This document shows positions 52,884-61,713 of a DNA stretch of 64,000 bases, piece by piece; position 1 is the stretch's first letter; each line of letters begins with the position of its first letter. Where the stretch lies: the NCBI GenBank assembly GCA_031553535.1, contig JAVBLM010000015.1, positions 1-64,000 of the forward strand, in the 5' to 3' direction. Both the position numbers and the translations under genes were made by a program. The stretch comes from JAIROC01 sp031553535. Lineage in GTDB: Bacteria; Bacteroidota; Bacteroidia; Bacteroidales; WCHB1-69. The notes beneath the pieces are model-generated. The model was not told where the DNA came from and did no database searches. It saw only the letters and a program-made list of their open reading frames with translations.

Positions 52884-55439
52884 ATGAACAAAAATAGTTA
52901 TATAACACTTTTATTGGTTTTGCTTTGCCTACCTTTAACACTATATTCTAATGGGAAAACAGTTGTTGAAGGATTAGTGGTTGATAATTTGCGAGGGGAA
53001 GGTATTCCATTTGCCCATATTGTGTTAAAAAATTCAGCTTCTTCTATCGGTACTGTTACAGATGGGTCAGGATACTTCTTTTTAGAGACTTATGAACTTT
53101 TGGATACGCTTATCGTTTCATGTATGGGCTATGAGCCGGTTCGTATGAATATTCAGTTGAGAAAGAAAAATAATCTTACTATAATATTAACCGAGCAAGT
53201 TATCATACTGGAAACAGTGAAGATAAATCCTAAAAAAGAACATTATAGTAAAAAGAATAATCCTGCAGTTGAACTGATAGAACAGGCGATAGCGCAAAAA
53301 TCACAAAACAGGCTTGAAAATCTAGCTTATTATCAATATAAACAATATGACAAGATAGAAGTCGCCATTTCGAATCTTAGCGATAGTGTTGAGAATAGCA
53401 AGATAATGAAAAAATACAATTTCATGGCAGATAATGTGGATGTATCGGAGCTTACAGGTAAAAAGATATTGCCTTTTTTTCAGACTGAAACCATATCGGA
53501 AAAATATTATCGTAAGAATCCCGAATCTTCCAAAACATTTATTGATGGACATAAAGCTGTTGAAATTACAAAATTTCTTAGCGCTGAAAGTATGGATGTA
53601 ATTATGCGGGAAATTTTCGGGGAGATAAACATATACGAAGATAATATCTATTTTCTGCAAAATCAATTCATGTCTCCCTTGTCTCCCTTAGCTCCTGGTT
53701 TTTATAAGTTTTATATTGATGATACGGTAGCAATAGAAGGTGTAGACTGTATTAAAATGTTTTTTGCTCCACGGAATTCCTCTGATTTTGGGTTTATGGG
53801 ATATTTGTACTTAACGGCCGATAATCAGCAATATGCAGTAAGGCGTACAGAACTCCAGTTTACAAAAAATGCTCCGGTAAACTTTGTGAGAAGAATTCTT
53901 ATTAAACAGGATTATCAATCGATAAAGGGCATTTGGACTATGACTCATTCAAAAACAATGGCCGATTTTACTTTAGCAGGAGAGAATATTCTTCCGCTTC
54001 ATGGACAAAAAGAAATCTTTTATAGCGATTTTCTTTTCAATACGCCTCAGGATAATAAGTTTTACCAGGGAAGTGCTCTCATTGTGAGAAAAGATGGGCA
54101 TGATGAGCGTGATGATGAATATTGGAAAAACAATCGGATGCAAACTGACGATTCTGCAAGGAACACGTATAATTTTGTGGATAAACTTGAAAGTATACGT
54201 TTATACAGAGTTGTCCGGGATTTTGTAACAACCATTGTTGGGGGATATTATGCTGCCGGGCCCATTGATATCGGACCGATAGAAAATATGTTAAGTTGGA
54301 ATAGTGTTGAAGGAACGCGTTTTCGTGTTGGCGGGAAGACTAACGGGAGAATGAGCCGGCATATTTTTCTTGAAGCTTTTGTTGCTTATGGTACTAAGGA
54401 TAAAAAATTCAAATACAATGCAACCGCACATTATTCCTTCAATAAGAAAAAAAATCATCCATGGGAATTTCCCATTAATTTATTATCGATTAGTTATGAA
54501 GACAATACCGATATTCCCGGCCAGTCATTTTTATATGGTACCGGTGACCGCCTTTTGATTTCAATCGGACGTGGAAAAACAGTACAAATGACTTCCGAAC
54601 GGCGTTTCCAAATAAATTATAAAAAGGAAACCATCAATTATTTTAGTTTTGATGTTAACTTTACTCATCTGGAACAGTACCCTTTGGGAGAGCTAACATT
54701 CACTACTTTCGACGGAAAAGACTATAAACCCTACACAACAACATCGTTTGAAGTGGGTTTGAGATATGCTCCAAACGAAAAATTTATTCAATCCCAGAAA
54801 AATCGTTATCCCATAAATATAGTTGCTCCTGTTTTTGAGCTTGGCTATCAGGTTGGGATCAAAGGTTTCTTAGGGGGAGATTATACCTTTCATAAAATAA
54901 AGGCACGCTTTCAAAAACGTTGGTATTTTGCAAGCTTCGGATATTTGGATACATATATTGATGGTGGAATAATTATCAATCAAGTGCCATATCCGACTTT
55001 ATTTATTCACCATGCCAATCAGAGCTGGGCATTTCAGGATGAGGCTTACAACAGTATGCGATATTTCGAGTTTGTTAGTGATAAATATGTCAGTGTACAA
55101 GCTGCATATTGCCTTAATGGACTGTTGTTTGGACGTATTCCGGGAATTAAAAAATTAAATTGGCGCGGATGGATATCATTTAAAGCTTTGTTTGGAGCTG
55201 TGAGTAGTAAAAACATACCGAATCCGGATACGAATGCAGACTTAATGATTTTTCCACATGATCCGGAAGGTAATCCTACTACATTTACATTAAATAAAGG
55301 GCCGTTTCTGGAAGGAAATATAGGAATTGATAATATATTTAAAGTCTTACGTATTGATTTGGTAAAGCGTTTCAACTATCTTGATCATCCAAATATTAAT
55401 GAATGGTCAGTACGTTTTCGGTTACGTCTGGTGTTTTAA
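52884..55439 (+). CDS. DUF5686 / carboxypeptidase-regulatory-like outer-membrane protein
   Basis: 851 residues. Signal MNKNSYITLLLVLLCLPLTL, then a carboxypeptidase-like beta-sandwich (VVEGLVVDNLRGEGIPFAHI, GTVTDGSGYFFLETYELLDTL), as in TonB-dependent receptors, then the long DUF5686 region with beta strands ending in Phe (FRLRLVF), consistent with an outer-membrane barrel. No TonB plug is present. Function unknown. It precedes the inositol-lipid operon by 50 bp on the same strand and might be co-transcribed. Confidence 0.85.
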   Translation: MNKNSYITLLLVLLCLPLTLYSNGKTVVEGLVVDNLRGEGIPFAHIVLKNSASSIGTVTDGSGYFFLETYELLDTLIVSCMGYEPVRMNIQLRKKNNLTIILTEQVIILETVKINPKKEHYSKKNNPAVELIEQAIAQKSQNRLENLAYYQYKQYDKIEVAISNLSDSVENSKIMKKYNFMADNVDVSELTGKKILPFFQTETISEKYYRKNPESSKTFIDGHKAVEITKFLSAESMDVIMREIFGEINIYEDNIYFLQNQFMSPLSPLAPGFYKFYIDDTVAIEGVDCIKMFFAPRNSSDFGFMGYLYLTADNQQYAVRRTELQFTKNAPVNFVRRILIKQDYQSIKGIWTMTHSKTMADFTLAGENILPLHGQKEIFYSDFLFNTPQDNKFYQGSALIVRKDGHDERDDEYWKNNRMQTDDSARNTYNFVDKLESIRLYRVVRDFVTTIVGGYYAAGPIDIGPIENMLSWNSVEGTRFRVGGKTNGRMSRHIFLEAFVAYGTKDKKFKYNATAHYSFNKKKNHPWEFPINLLSISYEDNTDIPGQSFLYGTGDRLLISIGRGKTVQMTSERRFQINYKKETINYFSFDVNFTHLEQYPLGELTFTTFDGKDYKPYTTTSFEVGLRYAPNEKFIQSQKNRYPINIVAPVFELGYQVGIKGFLGGDYTFHKIKARFQKRWYFASFGYLDTYIDGGIIINQVPYPTLFIHHANQSWAFQDEAYNSMRYFEFVSDKYVSVQAAYCLNGLLFGRIPGIKKLNWRGWISFKALFGAVSSKNIPNPDTNADLMIFPHDPEGNPTTFTLNKGPFLEGNIGIDNIFKVLRIDLVKRFNYLDHPNINEWSVRFRLRLVF

Positions 55440-55489
55440 AATAGTGAATAGTAAATAGTACAATAACAATAGTTAAGTTATAATAAATA

Positions 55490-56203
55490 ATGAATTACGC
55501 AATTTTATCGGCTGGTGAAGGATCTCGTTTGAAAATGGAATCGGTAAATACACCGAAGCCATTGATAAAACTTGGAGGCGTGCCAATGATAGAACGTCTG
55601 ATCTCTATTTTTTTGGAAAATCAAGCAGAGTCGATTTCGATTATTACGAATACTCTATATCCTCAAACGCAGGATTTTTTGATGAAAAAACAGAAGGAAA
55701 TACATGTTAACTGGGATATAATATTCAAAACAACACCCAGTTCGGCACATAGTTTTTATGAATTGGTACCTTATTTACAGGGTAAGAAATTCTGCTTAAC
55801 AACAGTCGATACGATTTTTAATCCTTCGGAATTCTCAGTATACATTAATGAGTTTTCTGATAACAAAGAGATAGACGGGCTAATGGCGGTAACTTCTTAT
55901 ATCGATGATGAAAGTCCTTTATATATTGAAACAGATGAAGAAATGAATATTACCGGTTTTCATGATAAAAACAATGGAAAGTGCAACTATGTATCGGGAG
56001 GAATGTATGCATTGAATGCTTCATCACTTCCAATAGTAGAAAAAGCCTCGCGCAAAGGCATTACCCGCATGCGTAACTTGCAGCGCGAATTGCTCGGAAA
56101 TGGGTTAAAGCTGAAAGCATATCCTTTTTCGACAATATTTGATGTGGATCATGTTTCGGACATACATAAAGCAGAGGCATTTTTAAATAAGAATAATTTA
56201 TAA
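55490..56203 (+). CDS. Nucleotidyltransferase, candidate inositol-phosphate cytidylyltransferase
   Basis: 237 residues, NTP_transferase fold. N-terminal SAGEGSRLK and PKPLIKLGGVPM are the nucleotide-binding signature of sugar-phosphate nucleotidyltransferases. LTTVDTIFNP takes the place of the usual GD metal site, and FDVDHVSDIHKAEAFL supplies a C-terminal metal aspartate. Sugar-1-phosphate and inositol-1-phosphate cytidylyltransferases share this domain. Its position ahead of a CDP-alcohol transferase and MIPS suggests CDP-inositol formation; that substrate is inference. First gene of the eight-gene operon, stop 4 bp before the next start. Confidence 0.85.
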   Translation: MNYAILSAGEGSRLKMESVNTPKPLIKLGGVPMIERLISIFLENQAESISIITNTLYPQTQDFLMKKQKEIHVNWDIIFKTTPSSAHSFYELVPYLQGKKFCLTTVDTIFNPSEFSVYINEFSDNKEIDGLMAVTSYIDDESPLYIETDEEMNITGFHDKNNGKCNYVSGGMYALNASSLPIVEKASRKGITRMRNLQRELLGNGLKLKAYPFSTIFDVDHVSDIHKAEAFLNKNNL

Positions 56204-56207
56204 GGAA

Positions 56208-57053
56208 ATGAAAAATATATTGGGCATACGCCGTTCACCGCAATTTTCCCCGAATCATACAGGGAACGACAGTAAGATATTCAGTCTGACGGTGGAAGAA
56301 CTGGAGAAGAAGGGGTATAAAGTTCGTCAAATGACAGAAGAAGAATTTTATACCGAAGAAAGTACACAGGAAGAAGTTATATTTTCCATGGTTCGCAATA
56401 TGGAGAATGTAAGCAGATTGAAACGGCTTCAAAAGGAAGGAAGAAAAATCATAAACTCCGGGCAAGGAATTGAAAATTGCTTCAGGGCGAATATGACAAC
56501 CTTGTTGTTGAATAATAAAATCCCTTATCCTAAAAGTCGTATCGTACCAACTGAAAACGATTCCAAAGCTGCATTCAAAGAATTGGGAAATAAAAATGTT
56601 TGGATAAAACGAGGTGACTTTCATACCGTACATAAAGAGGATATTGCGTTTTGCCGGCATTATGAGGAAGGGGAGGATATATTGAAAGAATATGCTGTTC
56701 GCGGAATTCCAAATGCGGTTCTGTCGGAACATTTGCCCGGTGATCTGGTGAAATTTTATGCAGTAAAAAGCACACCGTTCTTTTATTGGTTTTATCCTTT
56801 TGATACAAATCATCTGATGATGGGTGCACAAAAAACGGAATGTACCGAACATCTTCCTTTTGACGAACAGGAATTAAAGAATATGGCGGGAAAAGCGGCC
56901 GATGTGTTGGATATTCATATTTATGGAGGAGACGCCATCGTATCAAAGGAAAACGGAATCCAATTAATAGATGTAAATGATTGGCCGAGCTTTGCTCCAT
57001 GCCGGGATGAAGCGTGTAAGCATATAGCAGAGGCGATAGTGAATGTGTTATAA
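56208..57053 (+). CDS. ATP-grasp-like protein of unknown substrate
   Basis: 281 residues. The C-terminal segment LIDVNDWPSFAPCRDEA (about 254-270) fits the D-x-N metal site that ends ATP-grasp domains, and NVWIKRGDFHTVHKEDIAF fits the ATP-binding lysine region. The N-terminus LGIRRSPQFSPNHTGND is not typical of a known subfamily. Such enzymes ligate carboxylates to amines or, as in ITPK, phosphorylate inositol phosphates. Translationally close to the nucleotidyltransferase (4 bp), so a role in head-group synthesis is plausible, but the reaction is unknown. Gap of 69 bp to the next gene. Confidence 0.65.
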   Translation: MKNILGIRRSPQFSPNHTGNDSKIFSLTVEELEKKGYKVRQMTEEEFYTEESTQEEVIFSMVRNMENVSRLKRLQKEGRKIINSGQGIENCFRANMTTLLLNNKIPYPKSRIVPTENDSKAAFKELGNKNVWIKRGDFHTVHKEDIAFCRHYEEGEDILKEYAVRGIPNAVLSEHLPGDLVKFYAVKSTPFFYWFYPFDTNHLMMGAQKTECTEHLPFDEQELKNMAGKAADVLDIHIYGGDAIVSKENGIQLIDVNDWPSFAPCRDEACKHIAEAIVNVL

Positions 57054-57122
57054 ATTAAGAGTTAAGAATTAAAAATTAAGAATTAAGAATGAATAAATAA
57101 ATCCTTAAACATAAATAAAAAA

Positions 57123-58040
57123 ATGAAACAGTCAGTTAAGTCAACATATAAATCAATGGATACCGAAGAGCCTATCGATATCTATTTTTACCGTCCGATT
57201 GGATATTTCTGGGCTGTTCTTGCTCAGAAGTTACATATAACGCCTAATATGATTACCATTGCCAGTATTTTTATTGGCTCGGCAGCAGGTGTTTTATTCT
57301 ACTATCCGGATTTAAAACTGAATATAATCGGAATGCTTTTACTGATGCTGGCGAATTCTTTCGATAGTGCCGATGGGCAACTTGCGCGTATGACGAACAA
57401 CAAAACCCAACTGGGACGTATCCTTGACGGACTGGCCGGAAATATATGGTTTATCATTATCTATGTGGCGTTGGTGTTGCGGACGTTAAACCAGGGATTT
57501 TACGGATTGCCCGATGTTTGGATATGGGTTATTGCTATTGCTGCCGGAGTTTCCCATATTCTGCATGCCAATATTGCCGATTATTATCGTAATATTCATT
57601 TGTATTTTCTGGGATACGGAAAAGGAGGGGAGTTCGACAATACAAAAAAGGTAAAGGCTGAATTGCAATCGCTTTCATGGAAAAAAAGCTTTTTCAAGAA
57701 AGTAATGTTACTATTCTATTGGAACTATACGAATACCCAGGAAACGATGACTCCGAAATTCCAGCAGTTTATATCCCTGGTACGTGAAAACTACCCGGAT
57801 AACAATTTACCGGAAAATCTTTGTGATGAATTCAGAAGCAAAAGCAAGCCGTTGATGAAATATACCAACATCTTGCAATTCAACACACGGGTTATCTTTT
57901 TATTTATTTGTCTTTTTTTGAATCAACCGTTCCTGTATTTCTTTTTCGACTTATTAGTACTCAATCCGTTGATGTTTTATATGATTTATAAACATGAAAA
58001 AATATCAGCAGTTCTACAAAAACAATACTTGAACTCTTAA
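57123..58040 (+). CDS. CDP-alcohol phosphotransferase with incomplete signature
   Basis: 305 residues, multi-pass membrane enzyme of the family that makes PI, PG and PE precursors. The signature D-x2-D-G-x2-A-R-x8-G-x3-D-x3-D reads D81, D84, G85, A88, R89, G98, D102, but the last position is Gly106 (RILDGLAGN), not Asp. That Asp is the proposed catalytic base, so the mechanism may differ. The long cytoplasmic loop (about 165-235) is charged. In context it would join a CDP-activated inositol, or a lipid-CDP donor, to its acceptor. Next gene 22 bp away. Confidence 0.85.
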   Translation: MKQSVKSTYKSMDTEEPIDIYFYRPIGYFWAVLAQKLHITPNMITIASIFIGSAAGVLFYYPDLKLNIIGMLLLMLANSFDSADGQLARMTNNKTQLGRILDGLAGNIWFIIIYVALVLRTLNQGFYGLPDVWIWVIAIAAGVSHILHANIADYYRNIHLYFLGYGKGGEFDNTKKVKAELQSLSWKKSFFKKVMLLFYWNYTNTQETMTPKFQQFISLVRENYPDNNLPENLCDEFRSKSKPLMKYTNILQFNTRVIFLFICLFLNQPFLYFFFDLLVLNPLMFYMIYKHEKISAVLQKQYLNS

Positions 58041-58062
58041 ACTTTGAACATCTAACATACTT

Positions 58063-59787
58063 ATGTCAAAAGCAAGAAACTGGAAGATATTCTTTTTTAT
58101 CGCAGGAGTACTCATTCTCGCCTATATGATTTATCGCATAGGATTGGGCGTAATCTGGGAGAATGTGCAAAAAACCGGTTGGTGGTTTGTGCCTATTATT
58201 GCGATATGGCTTATTGTGTATATTTTGAATGCATTGGCATGGGATACGATCATGCGGGATAAGAAGTCACCGGTTCCATGCCATCCTTCTTTCCTGAAAG
58301 TGTTGAAAGTAACAATAAGCGGATACGCTATTAATTATATTACTCCGGTAGTTGCTTTGGGAGGCGAGCCTTATCGTATATACGAAATGAAAGAAAAGTT
58401 TGGTACGCATAAGGCGACATCTTCGGTCCTTTCTTATAGCATTATGCATATATTGTCGCATTTCATATTCTGGATGTGTTCCATTGTGTTGATTATTGTA
58501 TTGCTAAATCCGTCAACAGGCCTTATTATAGGCTGTGCGGTAACTTTTTGCCTATTTGCTTTTCTGCTATATGTTATATTCAAAGGCTACAAGAAAGGTT
58601 TGGTTGGGAAAGTTTTTTTCTGGCTGGAAAAGATCCCTTTCGTTAAAAAGCCTGTCAAACGCTTTGCTGAGAAGAATATGGAAGCGTTTAATGAGATTGA
58701 CCGCAATATTGTAAATCTGAGCACAAAACGCAAGCCGGCATTCTTTCTGGCGCTTGGATTGGAAATTGCAGCCCGCGTTATTTCATGCTTTGAGATTTTC
58801 TTCATAGCGAAAGCGGTCGATATAAATATGGGATTGATAGATAGTATTGTGGTATATGCAGGTTCTACGCTTTTTGCCAATATCATGTTTTTCTCGCCCA
58901 TGCAGTTAGGTACTCGTGAAGGTGGATTAGCTTTGGTGTTGAAGATTATGGGGCATGCCGGTTCATTCGGGATTTATATGGGTTTGGTTATGCGTATCCG
59001 GGAATTGTTCTGGATTGCAATAGGCCTGCTTCTTACGCGTATTAAAACGTTCCCCAAAGATAAAAAATACAAGCATATGGATGTAAAAGGAATTATTTTC
59101 GATTATGGCGGAACACTGGATACAAACGGTGTTCACTGGTTTGAAGTTTTTTGGAATGCCTATAAAAATGCAGGAATAGATATTGATAAAGAAACATTGC
59201 GCGAAGCCTATATTTTCGGGGAGCGTAGCATGGAAGATAATAGCAAAGCAATAAAACCGACTGATACTTTTGTGGATAATCTAAAAATGAAAGTAGAATA
59301 TCAGATACAATACCTGATTGAGAATAAATATGATTATACGTTTTTGCAGGAGAAAAAAGATTTTATAATTAACTGGTGCTATCGTATAGCGAATGAAAAT
59401 CTATCGAAAGTTTCCTTGATATTAAAAGAATTGAATGCAAAATATCCTATTGTTCTTGTCTCAAATTTTTATGGCAATCTGAATTCCGTACTTAAAGATT
59501 ATAAGATCGATGAGTATTTTAATAATGTGATAGAATCATGTGTTGTGGGTATTCGTAAGCCGGATGCCGGCATATTTCAAAAAGGGTTGGATGCTTTACA
59601 GTTGAAAGCCGATGAAGTGGTTGTTATCGGTGATTCGTATAAGAATGATATTGAACCGGCGCGACTGCTCGGATGTGCCACTATATGGCTCAAAGGCATA
59701 GGGTGGGAGCCTGATAAGGATAATAATAAAAATGCGGATTACATTATAAAGAATCTTTCAGAAGTGTTGAAAATAATAAATAAGTAA
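58063..59787 (+). CDS. Flippase-like membrane domain fused to HAD-family phosphatase
   Basis: 574 residues. N-terminal UPF0104/LPG-synthase-TM-like region (about 1-335) with six to eight helices and LGGEPYRIYEMKEKF and FFSPMQLGTREGG motifs. C-terminal HAD domain (341-574): D347 in FDYGGTLDT, motif II LVSNFYG, Lys in GIRKPDAGIF, and GDSYKNDIEPA. Position D+2 of motif I is Gly rather than Asp, as in other FDxGG-type HADs. It may dephosphorylate a phosphoinositol intermediate and move the lipid across the membrane. Fusion of the two parts in one chain is notable. Confidence 0.85.
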   Translation: MSKARNWKIFFFIAGVLILAYMIYRIGLGVIWENVQKTGWWFVPIIAIWLIVYILNALAWDTIMRDKKSPVPCHPSFLKVLKVTISGYAINYITPVVALGGEPYRIYEMKEKFGTHKATSSVLSYSIMHILSHFIFWMCSIVLIIVLLNPSTGLIIGCAVTFCLFAFLLYVIFKGYKKGLVGKVFFWLEKIPFVKKPVKRFAEKNMEAFNEIDRNIVNLSTKRKPAFFLALGLEIAARVISCFEIFFIAKAVDINMGLIDSIVVYAGSTLFANIMFFSPMQLGTREGGLALVLKIMGHAGSFGIYMGLVMRIRELFWIAIGLLLTRIKTFPKDKKYKHMDVKGIIFDYGGTLDTNGVHWFEVFWNAYKNAGIDIDKETLREAYIFGERSMEDNSKAIKPTDTFVDNLKMKVEYQIQYLIENKYDYTFLQEKKDFIINWCYRIANENLSKVSLILKELNAKYPIVLVSNFYGNLNSVLKDYKIDEYFNNVIESCVVGIRKPDAGIFQKGLDALQLKADEVVVIGDSYKNDIEPARLLGCATIWLKGIGWEPDKDNNKNADYIIKNLSEVLKIINK

Positions 59788-59846
59788 CCGAATAATCAAA
59801 TAAGGATAATCTTTCAAATAATGTTAAAATATAAAATAGTAAAGAA

Positions 59847-61166
59847 ATGGAAAAATTAAATGTACAAAACCCACAAGGCCGTTTAGGTATATTGGTGGTA
59901 GGACTTAATGGAGCTGTATCTTCAACATTTATTGCCGGAACCTATTCTGTTCGCAAAGGGTTAAGCCAGCCGGTTGGTTCGTTGACACAGCTAGGGACTA
60001 TGCGTTTAGGACAACGCAACGAAAATCGCTTTCCGAAAATTAAAGATATTGTACCTATAGCGGGACTTGACCAGCTTGTTTTTGGTGGTTGGGATATTGA
60101 AGATGAAAACGTATACGAATCGGTATTACGCAGTGAAGTTCTTGTACAGAAAGATGCGGACCCTATTCGTGAAGAATTGGAAAAATTACGCCCGATGAAA
60201 GCGGTTTTCGATCAAAATTATGTAAAACGTCTTCATGGAACACATGTAAAATCAGCTCCTACCAAATGGGATTTGATGGAACAACTGCGTGCGGATATCC
60301 GGAATTTCAAAGCGGAAAACAAATGCGATCGTATTGTGGTTATATGGTGCGGAAGTACAGAAGTTTTTATGGCTCCGAACGAAGTGCACAATAGCCTGGA
60401 AAGTTTCGAAAAAGCGATGAAGGAAAATAGCGAAGCTGTTGCTCCAAGTATGCTGTATGCTTATGCTGCCATTGCGGAGAAAGTCCCTTATATTAATGGC
60501 GCTCCAAACTTGACAGTCGATTTTCCAGCGATGCTAAAACATGCGGAAAATAACAATGTCCCGATTTGCGGAAAAGATTTCAAAACCGGACAAACCATGT
60601 TGAAAACAGTATTGGCACCAATGTTCAAAACCCGTATGCTTGGCCTTAACGGTTGGTTCTCAACTAATATATTAGGAAATCGCGACGGTGAAGTGCTGGA
60701 TGATCCGGGTTCATTCAAAACAAAAGAAGAAAGTAAACTTTCGGTTATTGATACGATCTTGCAACCTGAACTTTATCCTGAACTTTATGGCAACGTTTAT
60801 CACAAAGTACGTATTAATTATTATCCTCCACGCAAAGATGACAAAGAAGGATGGGATAATATCGATTTGTTCGGTTGGATGGGATATCCGATGCAAATAA
60901 AGGTGGATTTTCTATGCCGTGACTCTATCCTTGCAGCACCTTTGTGTCTTGATTTGGTGCTTTTTGCCGACTTGGCGCAACGTTGTGGTTTTTCGGGTAT
61001 TCAGCATTGGTTGTCATTCTATTTCAAGAGCCCGTTGCACAACAAGAACCAACAACCGGAACACGATTTGTTTATCCAGAGTGTAAAGCTTAAGAATACG
61101 CTTCGCATGATAATCAATGAAAATCCTATTGATTTTATCGACGAAACATTAGAATTGTTTAAGTAA
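59847..61166 (+). CDS. myo-Inositol-1-phosphate synthase
   Basis: 439 residues, NAD-dependent cyclisation of glucose-6-phosphate to myo-inositol-1-phosphate. Visible: nucleotide loop VVGLNGAVSSTFIAG (17-31), GWDIEDENVYES, CDRIVVIWCGSTEVF, and the conserved CGKDFKTGQTMLKTVLAPMFKTR and GLNGWFSTNILGNRDG that bind NAD and substrate. Same length class as Bacteroides MIPS. Rare in bacteria except those making inositol lipids, so it marks the operon's purpose. Confidence 0.95.
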   Translation: MEKLNVQNPQGRLGILVVGLNGAVSSTFIAGTYSVRKGLSQPVGSLTQLGTMRLGQRNENRFPKIKDIVPIAGLDQLVFGGWDIEDENVYESVLRSEVLVQKDADPIREELEKLRPMKAVFDQNYVKRLHGTHVKSAPTKWDLMEQLRADIRNFKAENKCDRIVVIWCGSTEVFMAPNEVHNSLESFEKAMKENSEAVAPSMLYAYAAIAEKVPYINGAPNLTVDFPAMLKHAENNNVPICGKDFKTGQTMLKTVLAPMFKTRMLGLNGWFSTNILGNRDGEVLDDPGSFKTKEESKLSVIDTILQPELYPELYGNVYHKVRINYYPPRKDDKEGWDNIDLFGWMGYPMQIKVDFLCRDSILAAPLCLDLVLFADLAQRCGFSGIQHWLSFYFKSPLHNKNQQPEHDLFIQSVKLKNTLRMIINENPIDFIDETLELFK

Positions 61167-61183
61167 GAATCTATTTATAGAAG

Positions 61184-61693
61184 ATGGAATCTACAAAGAG
61201 GAAAATATTCCTGGCATTGAGCCTGTTTTTATTGTTGCAATCTGCTGCAATGACTCAAAGTTTGCGTTTATTTCATATAGAACGAAATAAAAATAATAGT
61301 ATCGTTTGTTATGATTTGGAGGTAGATAATAAAACAATAGCGAAAAATAACCCTATTGATGTTTATTGGGAAATGCCGGATCAGAACAATGCCAGGAATT
61401 CTTTGAGTGTAATTCAAAATAAATTGGTTTACGGACTGACAATTGAGCAGGTAAAAGGAAACTCAATTCTTTTTAAACTCAAAGCCTATCCGGATCGTAT
61501 AGTTGAAGTTGTTTACGATTCGAAAAAACAGCAGGCGAATGCTTTTACACTCATAAACGGGAGTTATGTTATTTTGAAAAAGTTATATATATATGCAACT
61601 CCTCCTCTTTACAGTTCGGTAGAATATATTATTCTGGTCGGACTTGATCCTAATACGGGTGAAACAAAAAAGGAAAAAATTACGAATAAATAA
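61184..61693 (+). CDS. Exported DUF4833 protein
   Basis: 169 residues. Signal KRKIFLALSLFLLLQSAAMT then QS. The body LRLFHIERNKNNSIVCYDLEV, NPIDVYWEMPD, LVYGLTIEQVKGNSILFKLKAY and KKLYIYATPPLYSSVEYIILVG is one all-beta DUF4833 domain. Function unknown. It lies between MIPS (17 bp) and the oxoamine synthase (20 bp), which ties it to lipid export or sensing in the periplasm by context only. Confidence 0.75.
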   Translation: MESTKRKIFLALSLFLLLQSAAMTQSLRLFHIERNKNNSIVCYDLEVDNKTIAKNNPIDVYWEMPDQNNARNSLSVIQNKLVYGLTIEQVKGNSILFKLKAYPDRIVEVVYDSKKQQANAFTLINGSYVILKKLYIYATPPLYSSVEYIILVGLDPNTGETKKEKITNK

Positions 61694-61713
61694 CGTATAA
61701 TTAGTAAAGGAAG

